The notes: generated by a model from the sequence alone, not told the origin. Positions 8,959 through 18,595 are shown, counted from the first letter of the stretch. The stretch: 64,000 bases of DNA from Streptomyces lydicus (GCF_000717345.1 NZ_JNZA01000012.1:186001-250000); one strand, 5' to 3'. Numbers and translations are program-made.

Positions 8959-11900
8959 CAGGACTCCGTCACAGTGGTCGTAGCGGCGGGGGCGGGCACG
9001 GCGGCGACGGCGGCGAGCGCGACGGCCTGGTCGGCGAACACCGGGTTGCTGAAGAGCAGCCGCAGCGGCGGGCGCGCGCCCAGCGCCGGCTCCAGCCAGG
9101 CGGCCAGCTGCGCGGCGAGCAGCGAATGACCGCCGACCCGGAAGAAGTGCGAGGCCGCGTCGAAGCGGCGGTGGCCCAGCACCTCGTGCCACCCGTCGGC
9201 GAGCAGCGCGGCCAGCGGACCGTCCGGCAGCGGGCCCGCACCCTCGGCAGGTCCGGCCGGGACCAGCGGCGCGGACGGTGCCGGCGCCGGGGTCCGCTTG
9301 GACAGCGCCACCCGGTCGGGCTTGCCGCCGGCCAGCCGCGGCAGCACCTCCAGCCGCACCCACTGCCCCGGTACCAGGGCGCTCGGCAGCCGGCGGCTCA
9401 ACTCCGCGTGCAGCGCCGGTTCGTCCCACTCCGCGTCGCGCTCCGAGCCCTCCAGGAAGCCGACCAGCCGGGGCCCGCCGGGACCCTCGCGGTCCAGTAC
9501 GACGGCGCAGGAGCGGCCGTCCAGCACGGCCGAGGCGGCGGCCTCCACCTCCTCCAGCTCGATGCGGTAGCCGCGCAGCTTGACCTGGTTGTCCCGGCGC
9601 CCCAGGAAGTACAGCAGCCCGTCCAGGCCCCGGTAGCCGACGTCACCGGTCAGGTAGACCCGCTCACCGCCGAGCGCGTCGACCGTGACGAACCGCGCGG
9701 CGGTCGCGTCGGGATTGCCGACGTACCCCTCGGCGAGTCCGGCACCGGCGATGGCCAGCTCGCCGACCGCGCCGTCCGGCAGCGGCCGGTGCGCGGCGTC
9801 CAGCACATGGACCCGCTCGCCGGGCAGCTCGGTGCCGAGCGGGATCTCCGCGCCCTCGGCGAGCCCCTCGCGGCTGATCTCGTGGACGGTGGAGCTGACG
9901 GCGGCCTCCGTCACCCCGTAGACGTTGAGCACGGTGGCCTCGGTGTCGGCGAGGAACGCGCGCATCACCTCGGCCGGGAGGCGCTCCCCGCCGAGCACCA
10001 GCAGCCGCGGCGTCCACCGGCCGTCGCGCAGCGCCGGGGACATGTCCTCACGGGTGGCGAGGAAGTAACTGGTGGGCAGGTTCGCCACGGTGACCCGGGA
10101 GGCGGCCAGCAGTGTGGTCAACTCCGCGCCGGTGGGCACCTCGTGCTCGGGAACGACCAGGCACGCCCCGGCGTACAGCGACGGCAGGACCTCTTCCAGG
10201 GCCACGTCGAACGACGGCTGGGCGAACAGCAGCACCCGGTCGCCCGGCGCCAGACCGAACCGCTCGGCCGCGCCGGTCAGATGGTTCTCCAGCGCCCCGC
10301 GCCCGACGGCGACCGGCTTGGGTATGCCCGTCGAGCCCGACGTGTGGATGAGGTACGCGGCTCCGGGCACCACGGCGGCGTCCCGGGCCGGCGGGAACGC
10401 CGGGGCGTCGACCGGGGCGGTGGGGAGACCGGCGGGGACGGACGGGGCGGCGTCCGCGGAGGTCAGCACGAGCGCCGGGGCCAGCCGCTCCAGCAGCAGC
10501 GCGAGGCGGGCCGGCGGGTCCGACGGCGACAGCGGGCAGTACACCGCTCCGGTCCGCAGACACGCCAGCAGCGTCACGACGGAGTCGGCCCCGCGGGGCA
10601 GCACCGCGGCCACCGGCAGGCCGGCCGTCACCCCCGCCGCACGCATCCGCTCCGCGAGCGAGGCCACCTGCGCGTCGAGGTCGCCGTAGGTGATCCTGCG
10701 GGCGCCGACCAGGAGCGCCGGGAGCGCGGGGTCGTGGGCGGCGGCGGGGTCGAGCGGGTCGCGGTCCTGCGTCCGGGGCTCGGGAGCGGCGACGGCGGGC
10801 ACCGGCGGCAGCGCCAGGTCGGCGAGGGCGCGGTCCGGCGCGTCGAGATACGCCCGCAGCAGATCCAGGAACCGCTCGGCGAGCAGCGTCGCCACGTCCT
10901 CGCCGAACATGTCCGCGTCGTAGTCCCACACCAGCGTCATGCCGGCCGCACCGTGCCGGGGGCCGACGCCGCGCCGGTCGTCGGGCAGCAGCACCACGTC
11001 CAGGTCGAAACGGGTGGTGCCGGTGTTGAACCCCTCGAACAGGGTGATGTCCAGCCCCGGCACCTCGATCTCGGGCAGCTCGGCGTCGTGTGCGCTGAAC
11101 ATCACGCTGAACAGCGGGTTGTCCGCGCCGGAGGTGTGCATGCCGAGCGCCCGGGTCAGCTCCTGGACCGGCACTTCTTGGTGCGGCAGCGCACGGATCA
11201 GGGTGTCGGTGACCTCGTCCATGGACTCCTCGGCCGGTGCGGTCGGATCCAGCCGCAGCGCGAGCGGAATGGTGTTCACGAACATGCCGACCGCGTCCTC
11301 GAACCCGCGCGGGCGGTTGCCGACCGCGGTGCCGATGACCATCCGCTCGCGGCCGCTGTGCCGGCGCAGCAGCTCGGCGAACAGCCCGAGGAGCGTGGCG
11401 AACGGGGTCAGACCGCGGTCGGCGGCGTGCTCCCGCAGCCGTACGGCCAGGTCCGCGCCGATCGACTGGCGCAGCTGCCCGCCGTGATGCCGGCGCCGCG
11501 AGCCGGGCCGGGCCAGCCCGGGCAGCGGCATGTCGTAGGACATCTCCCGCAGTTCATCGGCCCAGAACGCGAGGCCGGCCCGGCGCTCCTCCTCGGCGGC
11601 GGGGGCGTCCGCGGCGCGGACGTGATCGGCGTACGAGGACGCCGCGGGCAGCTCGACGGGTGCGCCCAGGACGTGGCCCCGGTAGACGGTGAAGACGTCG
11701 CGCAGCAGGATCGCGAAGGAGTGGCCGTCGTGGATCAGATGGTGCTCGACGTGGATGAGCCGGTGCCGGTCCGGTCCCAGCCGGACCAGGGTCCAGCGCA
11801 GCAGCGGCGCCTCGTAGGTGTCGAGCGGGGTCTCGGCCTCGGTGCGCAGCAGTTCCTCGAAGGCGCCGTCGGGGTCGGTCGCACCGCTCAGGTCGACCGT

Positions 11901-12140
11901 GTGCAGCCGCGGCGCGCAGCCTTCGGCGACGCGCTGGCCGGGCACCGCTCCGGGGACGGCCACGAGCTCGAGCCGCAGACCGGGGTGCCGGTCGAGGGCG
12001 GCGGCGAGCCCGTGGCGCAGGGCCTCGGTGTCGAGGGTGCCCCACAGGTCGAGTGCGGCGGTGAAGTTGTAGGCGCGGCTGCCCGGTTGCACCTGTTCGT
12101 GCAGCCAGACGATCTCCTGCGAGGAGGAGAGCGGAAGCAT
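8958..12140 (-). CDS. NRPS C-A-PCP module
   Basis: A 1060-residue complete elongation-type module. The condensation domain (1 to about 435) has HHLIHDG at 133-139. The adenylation domain (about 455-960) has HTSGSTGIPK (A3), NVYGVTEAAV (A5), LRGYRIELEEVE (A8) and a lysine in the A10 position (GGKPDR). A PCP follows with VGGHSLLAAQ near 1000. The hand-aligned pocket is about D-V-E-N-V-G-V-V-S-K. An acidic residue at the third position is seen in some A domains for diamino or hydroxy-ornithine substrates, so a basic amino acid is possible but unproven. The start at 12140 follows an AGGGA site. Together with the three downstream NRPS genes it forms a tightly packed operon. Confidence 0.9.
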   Translation of the reverse strand: MLPLSSSQEIVWLHEQVQPGSRAYNFTAALDLWGTLDTEALRHGLAAALDRHPGLRLELVAVPGAVPGQRVAEGCAPRLHTVDLSGATDPDGAFEELLRTEAETPLDTYEAPLLRWTLVRLGPDRHRLIHVEHHLIHDGHSFAILLRDVFTVYRGHVLGAPVELPAASSYADHVRAADAPAAEEERRAGLAFWADELREMSYDMPLPGLARPGSRRRHHGGQLRQSIGADLAVRLREHAADRGLTPFATLLGLFAELLRRHSGRERMVIGTAVGNRPRGFEDAVGMFVNTIPLALRLDPTAPAEESMDEVTDTLIRALPHQEVPVQELTRALGMHTSGADNPLFSVMFSAHDAELPEIEVPGLDITLFEGFNTGTTRFDLDVVLLPDDRRGVGPRHGAAGMTLVWDYDADMFGEDVATLLAERFLDLLRAYLDAPDRALADLALPPVPAVAAPEPRTQDRDPLDPAAAHDPALPALLVGARRITYGDLDAQVASLAERMRAAGVTAGLPVAAVLPRGADSVVTLLACLRTGAVYCPLSPSDPPARLALLLERLAPALVLTSADAAPSVPAGLPTAPVDAPAFPPARDAAVVPGAAYLIHTSGSTGIPKPVAVGRGALENHLTGAAERFGLAPGDRVLLFAQPSFDVALEEVLPSLYAGACLVVPEHEVPTGAELTTLLAASRVTVANLPTSYFLATREDMSPALRDGRWTPRLLVLGGERLPAEVMRAFLADTEATVLNVYGVTEAAVSSTVHEISREGLAEGAEIPLGTELPGERVHVLDAAHRPLPDGAVGELAIAGAGLAEGYVGNPDATAARFVTVDALGGERVYLTGDVGYRGLDGLLYFLGRRDNQVKLRGYRIELEEVEAAASAVLDGRSCAVVLDREGPGGPRLVGFLEGSERDAEWDEPALHAELSRRLPSALVPGQWVRLEVLPRLAGGKPDRVALSKRTPAPAPSAPLVPAGPAEGAGPLPDGPLAALLADGWHEVLGHRRFDAASHFFRVGGHSLLAAQLAAWLEPALGARPPLRLLFSNPVFADQAVALAAVAAVPAPAATTTVTES

Positions 12141-12335
12141 GGGCGGTCCCTGATGAGGTGGTCGGATCGGGGTGGACGGCCGGGCCCGGTCGGGCCCGGC
12201 CGCGGGTTGCGGACCGGCCGCGGATCGCGCGGCGGGTCGGCGGGGTGCGGTGTACGGGGTGGTGCTGTGCCGGGCCGGCCCGGTGGGAGCCGGCGGCAGT
12301 GGGTTGGGCTTCGGTGCGGGCCGGCGGCCGGGGCG

Positions 12336-13694
12336 TCAGCCGGTGGTGAGGGCCGGGGCGCGCAGGGCGTCGGTGAGCGCGGCGAAGGCGTCCTCGGCGG
12401 CGCCGTCAGAGTGCACCGCGCGGTCCCACACCATGCGCAGCGCCAGTTCGGGCCCCTGGGTGACGGACACCGCGAACGGGCCGCGCACCGGCCTGCCGTC
12501 GATGTGGAACTCCCGGCCCGGCACGCCGCCCAGGCGGAGCGCGGGACGTCGCCGGGCGTCGTCCACGGTCAGCAGTCCGTCGAGCCGGCCGGTCCAGGCG
12601 GAGCCCGCGGTCCGCGCCGCGTGCACCACCGTGTCGAAGGGCGCGGCCGCGTGGTCCAGGTCGTCCCACCAGGCGCCGGCCGTCTCCTCGGGCGCCGCGG
12701 GGGCCGCCCCCGTGGCGGTGGGGAAGACCACGGTGTTCAGGAAGCAGCCCAGGACCGGCGCGGCGCCGGGCGGGCGGCCGCCCCACGGATAACCGAGCGG
12801 CAGCACATGGGCCTTCCCGTAGAGCACGGTCGCTGCGGCGCGGCAGGCGTCGAGCAGCTGGGGGAAGGACGTCCCGGTGTCCGGTGCGGGGATCCGCCGC
12901 TCGGCCGAGCCGCTCGGCAGCGCGTCGGAGGCGGCGGCCGCCGGCCGTGCCGGCTGCTGCGGGGGCACGGCGGCCCGTTCCCGGACCGCGCGGAGCCGGT
13001 CGCCCCAGTACGCCAGGGCCGCCGGTGAGCCCGCGCGGTCCTCCGCGTCCAGCTGGAGCAGCACGGCCTCCCGGTAGGCGTCCAGTTCGGCGGCGACGTC
13101 GGTGGGTGACGGTTCGTCAGCCACGTGCCCCGCGGAGGCGTAGGCGGCGCCCAGCTCCTCCACGATCCGGGCCAGCGACTGGCCGTCGCACGCGGTGTGC
13201 TCCAGTACGACGGCGAGCACCTCCTGCGGGCCGTCGGGCCCGCCCGGCGCGGTGCCAGGTCCGTCCGGTGCCCGGTCCGGCCCGTCGGGGACCAGGAACA
13301 GCCGGAGCGGCGCGCCCTCGGGGCTCCAGTCGTGCAGCACCCGCCGTACGGCCGTGGCCGCGCTCTCCCCGGGCGCCGGCGCGACCCGCACCACCGGTAC
13401 GTCCGGCCGGGTCAGACGGAGCACCGGCGTGCCCCGCAGCACGTCGGGCCGGGCGCGCAGGACGGGGTGGAGTGCCGCGAGACGGCGGGCGGCCGAGGCG
13501 AGACGCCGGAGGTCCACCGTCCCGCGTGGGAAGGAGAAGAACATCGGCACGAGGTCCGGCCGGCCGGCCGGGTCCATGGACCGCACCAGCACGAAGCGAC
13601 GCTGAGCTCCGGTGACGGGCAGCACGTCCGGCGTGCCGCCGTCGTCGTGGAGCCGGCGGAAACGGGCCAGGTACTGGCTCGTGATGCTGAGCAC
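12336..13694 (-). CDS. Free-standing NRPS condensation-type protein
   Basis: A 452-residue protein corresponding to a single condensation domain with no A or PCP domain. The active-site motif reads EHTACDG, so the first His of HHxxxDG is Glu but the catalytic second His, the Asp and the Gly remain. Other landmarks are VTGAQRRF near the N-terminus and a late LGCFLNTVVF stretch. The GTG at 13694 was chosen because GAGAGG lies 6 bases upstream and the upstream in-frame ATG has none. It sits 195 bases before the C-A-PCP gene on the same strand. It probably supplies a missing condensation step in trans or acts as an ester- or amide-forming C enzyme. Confidence 0.82.
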   Translation of the reverse strand: MLSITSQYLARFRRLHDDGGTPDVLPVTGAQRRFVLVRSMDPAGRPDLVPMFFSFPRGTVDLRRLASAARRLAALHPVLRARPDVLRGTPVLRLTRPDVPVVRVAPAPGESAATAVRRVLHDWSPEGAPLRLFLVPDGPDRAPDGPGTAPGGPDGPQEVLAVVLEHTACDGQSLARIVEELGAAYASAGHVADEPSPTDVAAELDAYREAVLLQLDAEDRAGSPAALAYWGDRLRAVRERAAVPPQQPARPAAAASDALPSGSAERRIPAPDTGTSFPQLLDACRAAATVLYGKAHVLPLGYPWGGRPPGAAPVLGCFLNTVVFPTATGAAPAAPEETAGAWWDDLDHAAAPFDTVVHAARTAGSAWTGRLDGLLTVDDARRRPALRLGGVPGREFHIDGRPVRGPFAVSVTQGPELALRMVWDRAVHSDGAAEDAFAALTDALRAPALTTG

Positions 13695-13901
13695 GGAGAC
13701 CTCTCTGTAGGAGCTGACCGGGAGGAGCCGACCGCTCTGTCGGTTGCGCACCGCGCCCTCGGGAGGCCCGGGGCGGAGTCGGCGGCGGGCAGGAGTGGGG
13801 GAGTGCAGGACTGCCGGCGGAGGACGGGCGGCAGGCGGGACGGCCCGTGCCGGCCCGGCGGGTGGCGCGTTCCGGGCGGCGTCAGGACCGGCGCGGGCGG
13901 G

Positions 13902-15293
13902 TCACCGGCCCGCCACCGGCAGCGCGGCGTCCCCGTCGGGATGCGCCTCACCGGAGGGCGCCGTCTCGTCCGCAGGGGCTTCCGGGCCCTTCTCCGGGTC
14001 CGTACCGGCGCCCGCGTCATGGTCCGTGCCGGTCCCCGAGTCGTAAGGGGCATCGGGCAGTTCACGCATCCTGCGCAGGGGGGAGAGCAGCAGCGGCAGG
14101 GGTACGGCGAGGAACCCGGCCGCGCACCACACCAGCGCCACCCGGGCCCCGAACGCGTCGGCCAGCGCGCCGCCGGCGAGTGCTCCGAGGGGCAGGGTGC
14201 CCCACATCACGAACCGCAGGGTGGCGTTCATCCGGCCCAGCAGCCGGGGCGGGCACAGGGTCTGGCGGAAGCTCACCTGGGCGACGTTGTAGACGACCGC
14301 CCCGAAGAAGACCACCCCGGAGCCGAGCGCGAACAGCAGCGCGCCCGCGCCGGGCCCGGACAGCGGCCACAGCAGCGCGAAGGGGCCCGTGACCAGCGCG
14401 GACAGCCAGATGAGCCGCGCCCCGCCGAGCCGTGCGGCGAGCGGGCCGGCGCACAGCGCGCCCGCCAGTCCGCCGATCGCGGCGGCGGACAGCACCAGGC
14501 CGACCGCGCCGGGAGCCAGCCCGAGCACCCGTACCAGGAAGACGGCCTGAGTGGCCATCAGGACGGCGCTGAAGAGGTTCGCCAGCCCCGTCGCTGTGGC
14601 GATCACCCGCAGCAGGGGGTGGCCGAACACGAAGCGCAGGCCCTCGCCGACCTCCTGGCGCAGCGAGGCGCCCGGTACGGGCTGCGGGCGGGGCTCGGGA
14701 CGTTTGATCCGCCACAGGAACAGCGCGGAGACGGCATAGCCGGTCGCGTCCGCCACGATGGCCAGCGGAGCCCCCAGCAGCTGCACCAGCCCGCCGCCGA
14801 TACCGGGGCCCGCGACCTGCGCCGAGGAGCGGATCGTCTCCAGTGCGCCGTTTCCGGCGACCAGTTGCTCCTTCGGCAGCAGCTGCGGCAGGAAGCTCTG
14901 GTGGGCCACGTCGAAGAAGACCGTGGCCACGCCGGTGATCAGGGCGACGACGTACAGCTGGGCCATCGTCAGAACGTCCGCGACGGCGGCCAGCGGGATG
15001 CTCGCCATCGCCACGGCCCGCACCACATCGGCCCGGATCAGCAGCGGCAGCTTGCGCATGCGGTCGACCCAGGCCCCCGCGGGCAGCCCGACCAGCAGGA
15101 ACGCGGCGGTCTCGGCGGCGGTGAGCAGCCCCACCTGAAAGGCGGGGGCGTGGAGCTGGAGGACCGCTACGAGGGGCAGGGCGACCAGGGTCACCTGGGC
15201 GCCGAGCTGTCCGGCGGCGGCTCCGGCGAGCAGGAGGCGGAAATCGCGCATGCGCAGCGGGCCGCTGGTCGCGGCGCGGGGTCTGACGGGCAT
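13902..15293 (-). CDS. MFS exporter, EntS-like
   Basis: A 463-residue major facilitator with about 12 hydrophobic segments and the MFS loop signature AGAWVDRMRKLPLL after helix 2. The overall pattern matches the MFS_3/enterobactin-exporter-like group often found beside NRPS genes. A likely role is efflux of the NRPS product across the cytoplasmic membrane. The last 45 residues are a hydrophilic Asp/Glu/Gly/Pro-rich tail. Ribosome-binding evidence at 15293 is weak; the in-frame ATG at 15251, immediately before the first membrane helix, is an alternative start. It is the first gene of the NRPS locus on this strand and faces an intergenic region with an operator-like repeat. Confidence 0.87.
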   Translation of the reverse strand: MPVRPRAATSGPLRMRDFRLLLAGAAAGQLGAQVTLVALPLVAVLQLHAPAFQVGLLTAAETAAFLLVGLPAGAWVDRMRKLPLLIRADVVRAVAMASIPLAAVADVLTMAQLYVVALITGVATVFFDVAHQSFLPQLLPKEQLVAGNGALETIRSSAQVAGPGIGGGLVQLLGAPLAIVADATGYAVSALFLWRIKRPEPRPQPVPGASLRQEVGEGLRFVFGHPLLRVIATATGLANLFSAVLMATQAVFLVRVLGLAPGAVGLVLSAAAIGGLAGALCAGPLAARLGGARLIWLSALVTGPFALLWPLSGPGAGALLFALGSGVVFFGAVVYNVAQVSFRQTLCPPRLLGRMNATLRFVMWGTLPLGALAGGALADAFGARVALVWCAAGFLAVPLPLLLSPLRRMRELPDAPYDSGTGTDHDAGAGTDPEKGPEAPADETAPSGEAHPDGDAALPVAGR

Positions 15294-15672
15294 GGCGATG
15301 ACATTCCGGTACCGGCCGATCGGCAGTCAAAAGCCAGAGGGCACTTTCGGTCGGTTTTCTTCACCATTTGCGCACACAGACCGGAAATTTTCCGTCAGAT
15401 CCTGGCAACCACCGGATGACGTACCCCCGCTGCGCCCCGGTGCGTGGCAGGTCCGCCGCCCGTCTCCGCTCACGATCCCCCCGGACCGCACGCAGCGTCA
15501 CGGTCCGCATCCTGACCGAAAACAACCATCGATGTCCGTTTATGAACCGAACGGATCGGTTCATCCGCTATGCGGTTCGATGCGGCGCCGGCCCGCCGGC
15601 GGCTGGTCCTTGTTGCCCGGTCTGTCCCGTGGCGAATTGCGGCCACCACCCCGGACCGGGCACCCTTGCGCC
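15294..15672. promoter_or_regulatory. Divergent intergenic region upstream of the NRPS locus
   Basis: About 380 bases, less GC-rich than the flanks, between the MFS exporter and the small plus-strand gene. It probably holds the promoters of both directions. A perfect inverted repeat lies at 15543-15563. No gene is seen. Confidence 0.55.
15543..15563. promoter_or_regulatory. Operator-like inverted repeat
   Basis: TGAACCGA (15543-15550) and TCGGTTCA (15556-15563) form a perfect 8-bp inverted repeat around a 5-base spacer. The size and symmetry resemble TetR-family operators, but no TetR gene is in the window. The role is inferred from position between the exporter and the divergent gene. Confidence 0.45.
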
Positions 15673-15945
15673 ATGTCACATGTGAGGCTCGAAGCGTGGA
15701 TCGGCGGGGAGTGGCTTGAGGTGGGCGCGGTAAGTGTGGCCCTGACGGGGTCGGCGCTGACCCTCTCCTTTGAACGCCAGCGGACCGAATCCGGGTACCG
15801 GAGCCTCATCTGGGAGCCGCTGGAGAACTTCCTGCGCGAGTACCGCGAGGAACCGATCGTCGTCGTTCCGCTGGGACGCAACCTCCCCGTCATGTTCGGC
15901 CCCGGCGCCGCCGGCCCCTTCCGCCTGTCGGAACTCTCTTCCTGA
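15673..15945 (+). CDS. Small hypothetical protein (90 aa)
   Basis: I do not recognise a family. The 90-residue product is acidic to neutral with mixed alpha/beta character (VRLEAWIGGEWLEVG at the start, IVVVPLGRNLPVMFG near the end). It lacks a signal peptide and has no cysteines. It looks like a small cytoplasmic globular protein. The ATG at 15673 is taken as start because coding-like third-position GC begins there; ribosome-binding support is modest. It lies divergent from the MFS exporter and upstream of a small secreted protein gene, with no sign of an operon with either. Confidence 0.55.
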   Translation: MSHVRLEAWIGGEWLEVGAVSVALTGSALTLSFERQRTESGYRSLIWEPLENFLREYREEPIVVVPLGRNLPVMFGPGAAGPFRLSELSS

Positions 15946-16115
15946 GTCGCAGCGCCTGTCGCCCGGTGACCTCAGGGTTATGGATGGTTCACCGGTTCGT
16001 CCGGATGAGGCAAAGCCGTTCATGTCGGCGGATTTTGCAGCGCTTTGGGGTGCATTGTCGGTTTCGTTCGGCTCAGAGCCGGACGGGAATGACAAGGCAG
16101 AAAGGCAGGACCTCG

Positions 16116-16442
16116 ATGACTGCATCGTCGATGGCTGAGTCCTCGATGACCGGAGCGTCGTCCACTGGCGGACTCCGCCGCGCCCTGGCGATGGGCGCGG
16201 CTGCCGTCGCCCTCGCCGGAGGTGTCCTCTTCTCCGCGGCGGCCACGACCTCGGCCGCACCGCGGCCCGACGGCGAAAACGTGGCGACCCAGCAGATTGA
16301 CCGGGGAGAGCGGTGCCATGTGCTGCACCGGCACTGGACCCGCGTGTGGCACCCGGCCTGGAAGGACCGGCACGGCAAGCGGCACCCCGGTTACTGGACC
16401 AGGGTCCTGCACCGGGCGCACCTGGTCTGCCGCAAGCACTGA
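16116..16442 (+). CDS. Small secreted His/Trp/Arg-rich protein
   Basis: A 108-residue preprotein. An N-terminal Ser/Thr-rich stretch leads into a hydrophobic signal segment (ALAMGAAAVALAGGVLF) and an AAATTSAAP-type cleavage site. The mature part of about 60 residues is strongly basic with two cysteines near its ends that could form one disulfide. Between them is an imperfect internal repeat, HWTRVWHPAW and YWTRVLHRAH. I know no family for it. AGGA lies 5 bases before the ATG at 16116, which is preferred to the ATG at 16089. The gene ends at a strong hairpin, so it is monocistronic. Metal binding or an antimicrobial/surface role is speculation from composition. Confidence 0.65.
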   Translation: MTASSMAESSMTGASSTGGLRRALAMGAAAVALAGGVLFSAAATTSAAPRPDGENVATQQIDRGERCHVLHRHWTRVWHPAWKDRHGKRHPGYWTRVLHRAHLVCRKH

Positions 16443-16461
16443 TCTGACCGGCCGGCAGTTC

Positions 16462-16498
16462 GCGGGCCCCCGAGCCGTCCACCGGCTCGGGGGCCCGC
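16462..16498 (+). terminator. Strong hairpin terminator
   Basis: Perfect 15-bp inverted repeat (arms 16462-16476 and 16484-16498, 7-base loop) about 20 bases after the stop of the small secreted protein gene. Confidence 0.88.
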
Positions 16499-16708
16499 CC
16501 GCTGCCGGCCGAGTGCCCGGATATCGGGCACCATCTGCTGCTTTACGACAAACACCGCGCCATGCAGGGACATCCGTTGACGTCAGGGTCATCAGGGTGT
16601 GAGGGTACGGCCGCTCGGGTCATGAACATGTCGTTCACAAGACGCCGTCACGGCCCGGCGTTCCACCAGAACCTCCACCGGCAGCATTCGCCACCCCCTC
16701 AAGGAGCC

Positions 16709-18475
16709 ATGGTGTTACGAAGACTCATGGTGGCCGGCATATCCCTGGTCGCCACCCTCGGAGCAGCAGGACTGACCGCAGCCCCCACAGCCTCGGCCGC
16801 GCCCCAGGCGGCCCCGGCACCCGGCCCGCTCGTACGCGCGATATCGGCGCCCGCCGCCGACGCCCCGGACGTCGATGTGACCAAGGTCCAGGCGCATCTG
16901 ACCGAACTGAACGCCGTAGCAAGCCGCAACGGAGGCACCCGCAAATCCAGCGGACAGGGCTACCGGGACTCCGTCGCCTACGTCAAGAACAAGCTTCAGG
17001 CAGCCGGATACACCGTCACCGAGCAGCCCTGCACCAGCGGCTGCGCCACCGGGGCCGGACCGAACCTGATCGCCGAGTGGCCGCAGGGCGACACCGCCAA
17101 GGTCTACATGTTCGGCTCGCACCTCGACAGCGTCGCGGCCGGCCCGGGCATCAACGACAACGGCTCCGGCTCGGCCGCCCTGCTGGAGACGGCACTCACC
17201 CTCGCCGAGCACCACCCCGCCATGGCGGCCCGGGTGCGTTTCGGCTGGTGGACGGACGAGGAACAGGGCCTCAACGGCTCGGACTTCTACGTCAACTCCC
17301 TGTCGTCCGCCGAGCGTACGAGGATCAAGGCGTACTACAACTTCGACATGATCGCCTCGACCAACGGCGGCTACTTCATCAACCACCTCACCTCCGCCGC
17401 CGCCCAGCCCATGAAGGCGTACTGGGATTCGCTCGGCCTCCAGCCGGAGGAGAACACCGAGGGCGCCGGCCGCTCGGACGACTACTCCTTCGAGCAGGCC
17501 GGGATCCCGACCTCCGGATACGCCATGGGCGCCAGTGCCCGGAAGACCGCGGCGCAGGCGGCGAAGTGGGGCGGCACCGCGAACCGTGCGTACGACTCCT
17601 GCTACCACCAGTCCTGTGACACCACCAGCAACATCAACAGCACCGGCCTCAACCGCAGCGTCGACGGCATCGCCTCCACCCTGTGGAAGCTCGCCGTCAC
17701 CGACTCCACACCGGCCAACGACTTCTCGCTGAGCGCCAGTCCCGCCGGCGGCACCGTCGACCCGGGCACCTCGGCCACCACCACGATCGCCACGGCCACC
17801 ACCAGCGGGTCCGCCCAGACCGTGCAGCTGTCGGCGTCGGGCGCCCCGGCGGGCGTGACGGTCTCCTTCAGCCCCGGCTCGGTGACCTCCGGCAACAGCT
17901 CGACCATGACGGTCGCCACCGCCGCGGGCACGGCCCCCGGCAGCTACCCGCTCACCGTGACGGGCACCGGCTCCGTCACCCACACCGCCACCTACACCCT
18001 GACGGTCCGGGGTACCGGCAGCTGCAGCGGTCAGCAACTGCTCACCAACGGCGGTTTCGAGACCGGCACCTCGCCCTGGACGGGCGACACCGGCGCCATC
18101 GGCTCCCATGCCGGCCAGTCGGCGCACAGCGGCAGCCGATTCGCCTGGCTCGGCGGCTACGGCTACTCCGCCACCGACTCGATCGCCCAGACCGTGACCG
18201 TGCCCGCCGGCTGCGCCAAGGCCACCTTGACCTACTGGCTGCACATCGACACGGACGAGACGGACCGCGTCGCGTACGACACCTTCAAGGTCAAGGCGGG
18301 CAGCACCACGCTGACCACCCTGTCCAACACCGACGCCGCAAGCGGCTACGTCCAGCGCACCCTTGACCTGACCCCCTACATCGGACAGCGCATCGCCCTG
18401 ACCTTCACCGCCACCGAGGACTCCGGTCTCCAGACCAGCTTCGTCCTCGATGACGCCGCCCTCCAGGTGAACTGA
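16709..18475 (+). CDS. Secreted M28 zinc aminopeptidase with C-terminal accessory domains
   Basis: A 588-residue secreted metallopeptidase of family M28, like the Streptomyces griseus aminopeptidase that removes N-terminal residues from peptides outside the cell. A signal peptide ends near TASAAPQ. The zinc-site motifs follow in order: GSHLDSV (His, Asp), INDNGSG (Asp), [11 protein letters not shown] (catalytic Glu pair), YNFDMI (Asp) and CYHQSCD (His). A C-terminal Ig-like Thr/Ser-rich region and a jelly-roll-like domain starting [12 protein letters not shown] probably bind substrate or surface. AAGGAG precedes the ATG at 16709 by only 2 bases; GTG 16712 or ATG 16727 are alternatives. If translation starts at 16709 or 16712, the gene contains a TTA codon at 16715. 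Confidence 0.9.
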   Translation: MVLRRLMVAGISLVATLGAAGLTAAPTASAAPQAAPAPGPLVRAISAPAADAPDVDVTKVQAHLTELNAVASRNGGTRKSSGQGYRDSVAYVKNKLQAAGYTVTEQPCTSGCATGAGPNLIAEWPQGDTAKVYMFGSHLDSVAAGPGINDNGSGSAALLETALTLAEHHPAMAARVRFGWWTDEEQGLNGSDFYVNSLSSAERTRIKAYYNFDMIASTNGGYFINHLTSAAAQPMKAYWDSLGLQPEENTEGAGRSDDYSFEQAGIPTSGYAMGASARKTAAQAAKWGGTANRAYDSCYHQSCDTTSNINSTGLNRSVDGIASTLWKLAVTDSTPANDFSLSASPAGGTVDPGTSATTTIATATTSGSAQTVQLSASGAPAGVTVSFSPGSVTSGNSSTMTVATAAGTAPGSYPLTVTGTGSVTHTATYTLTVRGTGSCSGQQLLTNGGFETGTSPWTGDTGAIGSHAGQSAHSGSRFAWLGGYGYSATDSIAQTVTVPAGCAKATLTYWLHIDTDETDRVAYDTFKVKAGSTTLTTLSNTDAASGYVQRTLDLTPYIGQRIALTFTATEDSGLQTSFVLDDAALQVN

Positions 18476-18482
18476 CCCGAGG

Positions 18483-18525
18483 ACCGGAGGGACGGACGCG
18501 TACACCACGAGCCCGTCCCTCCGGT
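18483..18525. terminator. Convergent hairpin terminator
   Basis: A 13-bp perfect inverted repeat (arms 18483-18495 and 18513-18525, 17-base loop) between the convergent aminopeptidase and beta-helix lipoprotein genes. Confidence 0.75.
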
Positions 18526-18595
18526 TCTCCCCGCGCCCGTCCCTGGAGTCCGCCGCCACAGCGTCCGGCATCCCACGCAACGCCCTCCCCGCCCG

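Noticed and set aside
8901..13028. Long plus-strand open frame opposite the C-A-PCP gene
   Set aside because: Same reason: no domains, Gln/Arg-rich shadow of a recognisable NRPS gene.
2222..15293. Siderophore identity for the NRPS locus (EntS-like exporter, possible hydroxy-ornithine-like code)
   Set aside because: No ornithine hydroxylase, iron-uptake or siderophore reductase gene is present, and the pocket code is a hand reading.
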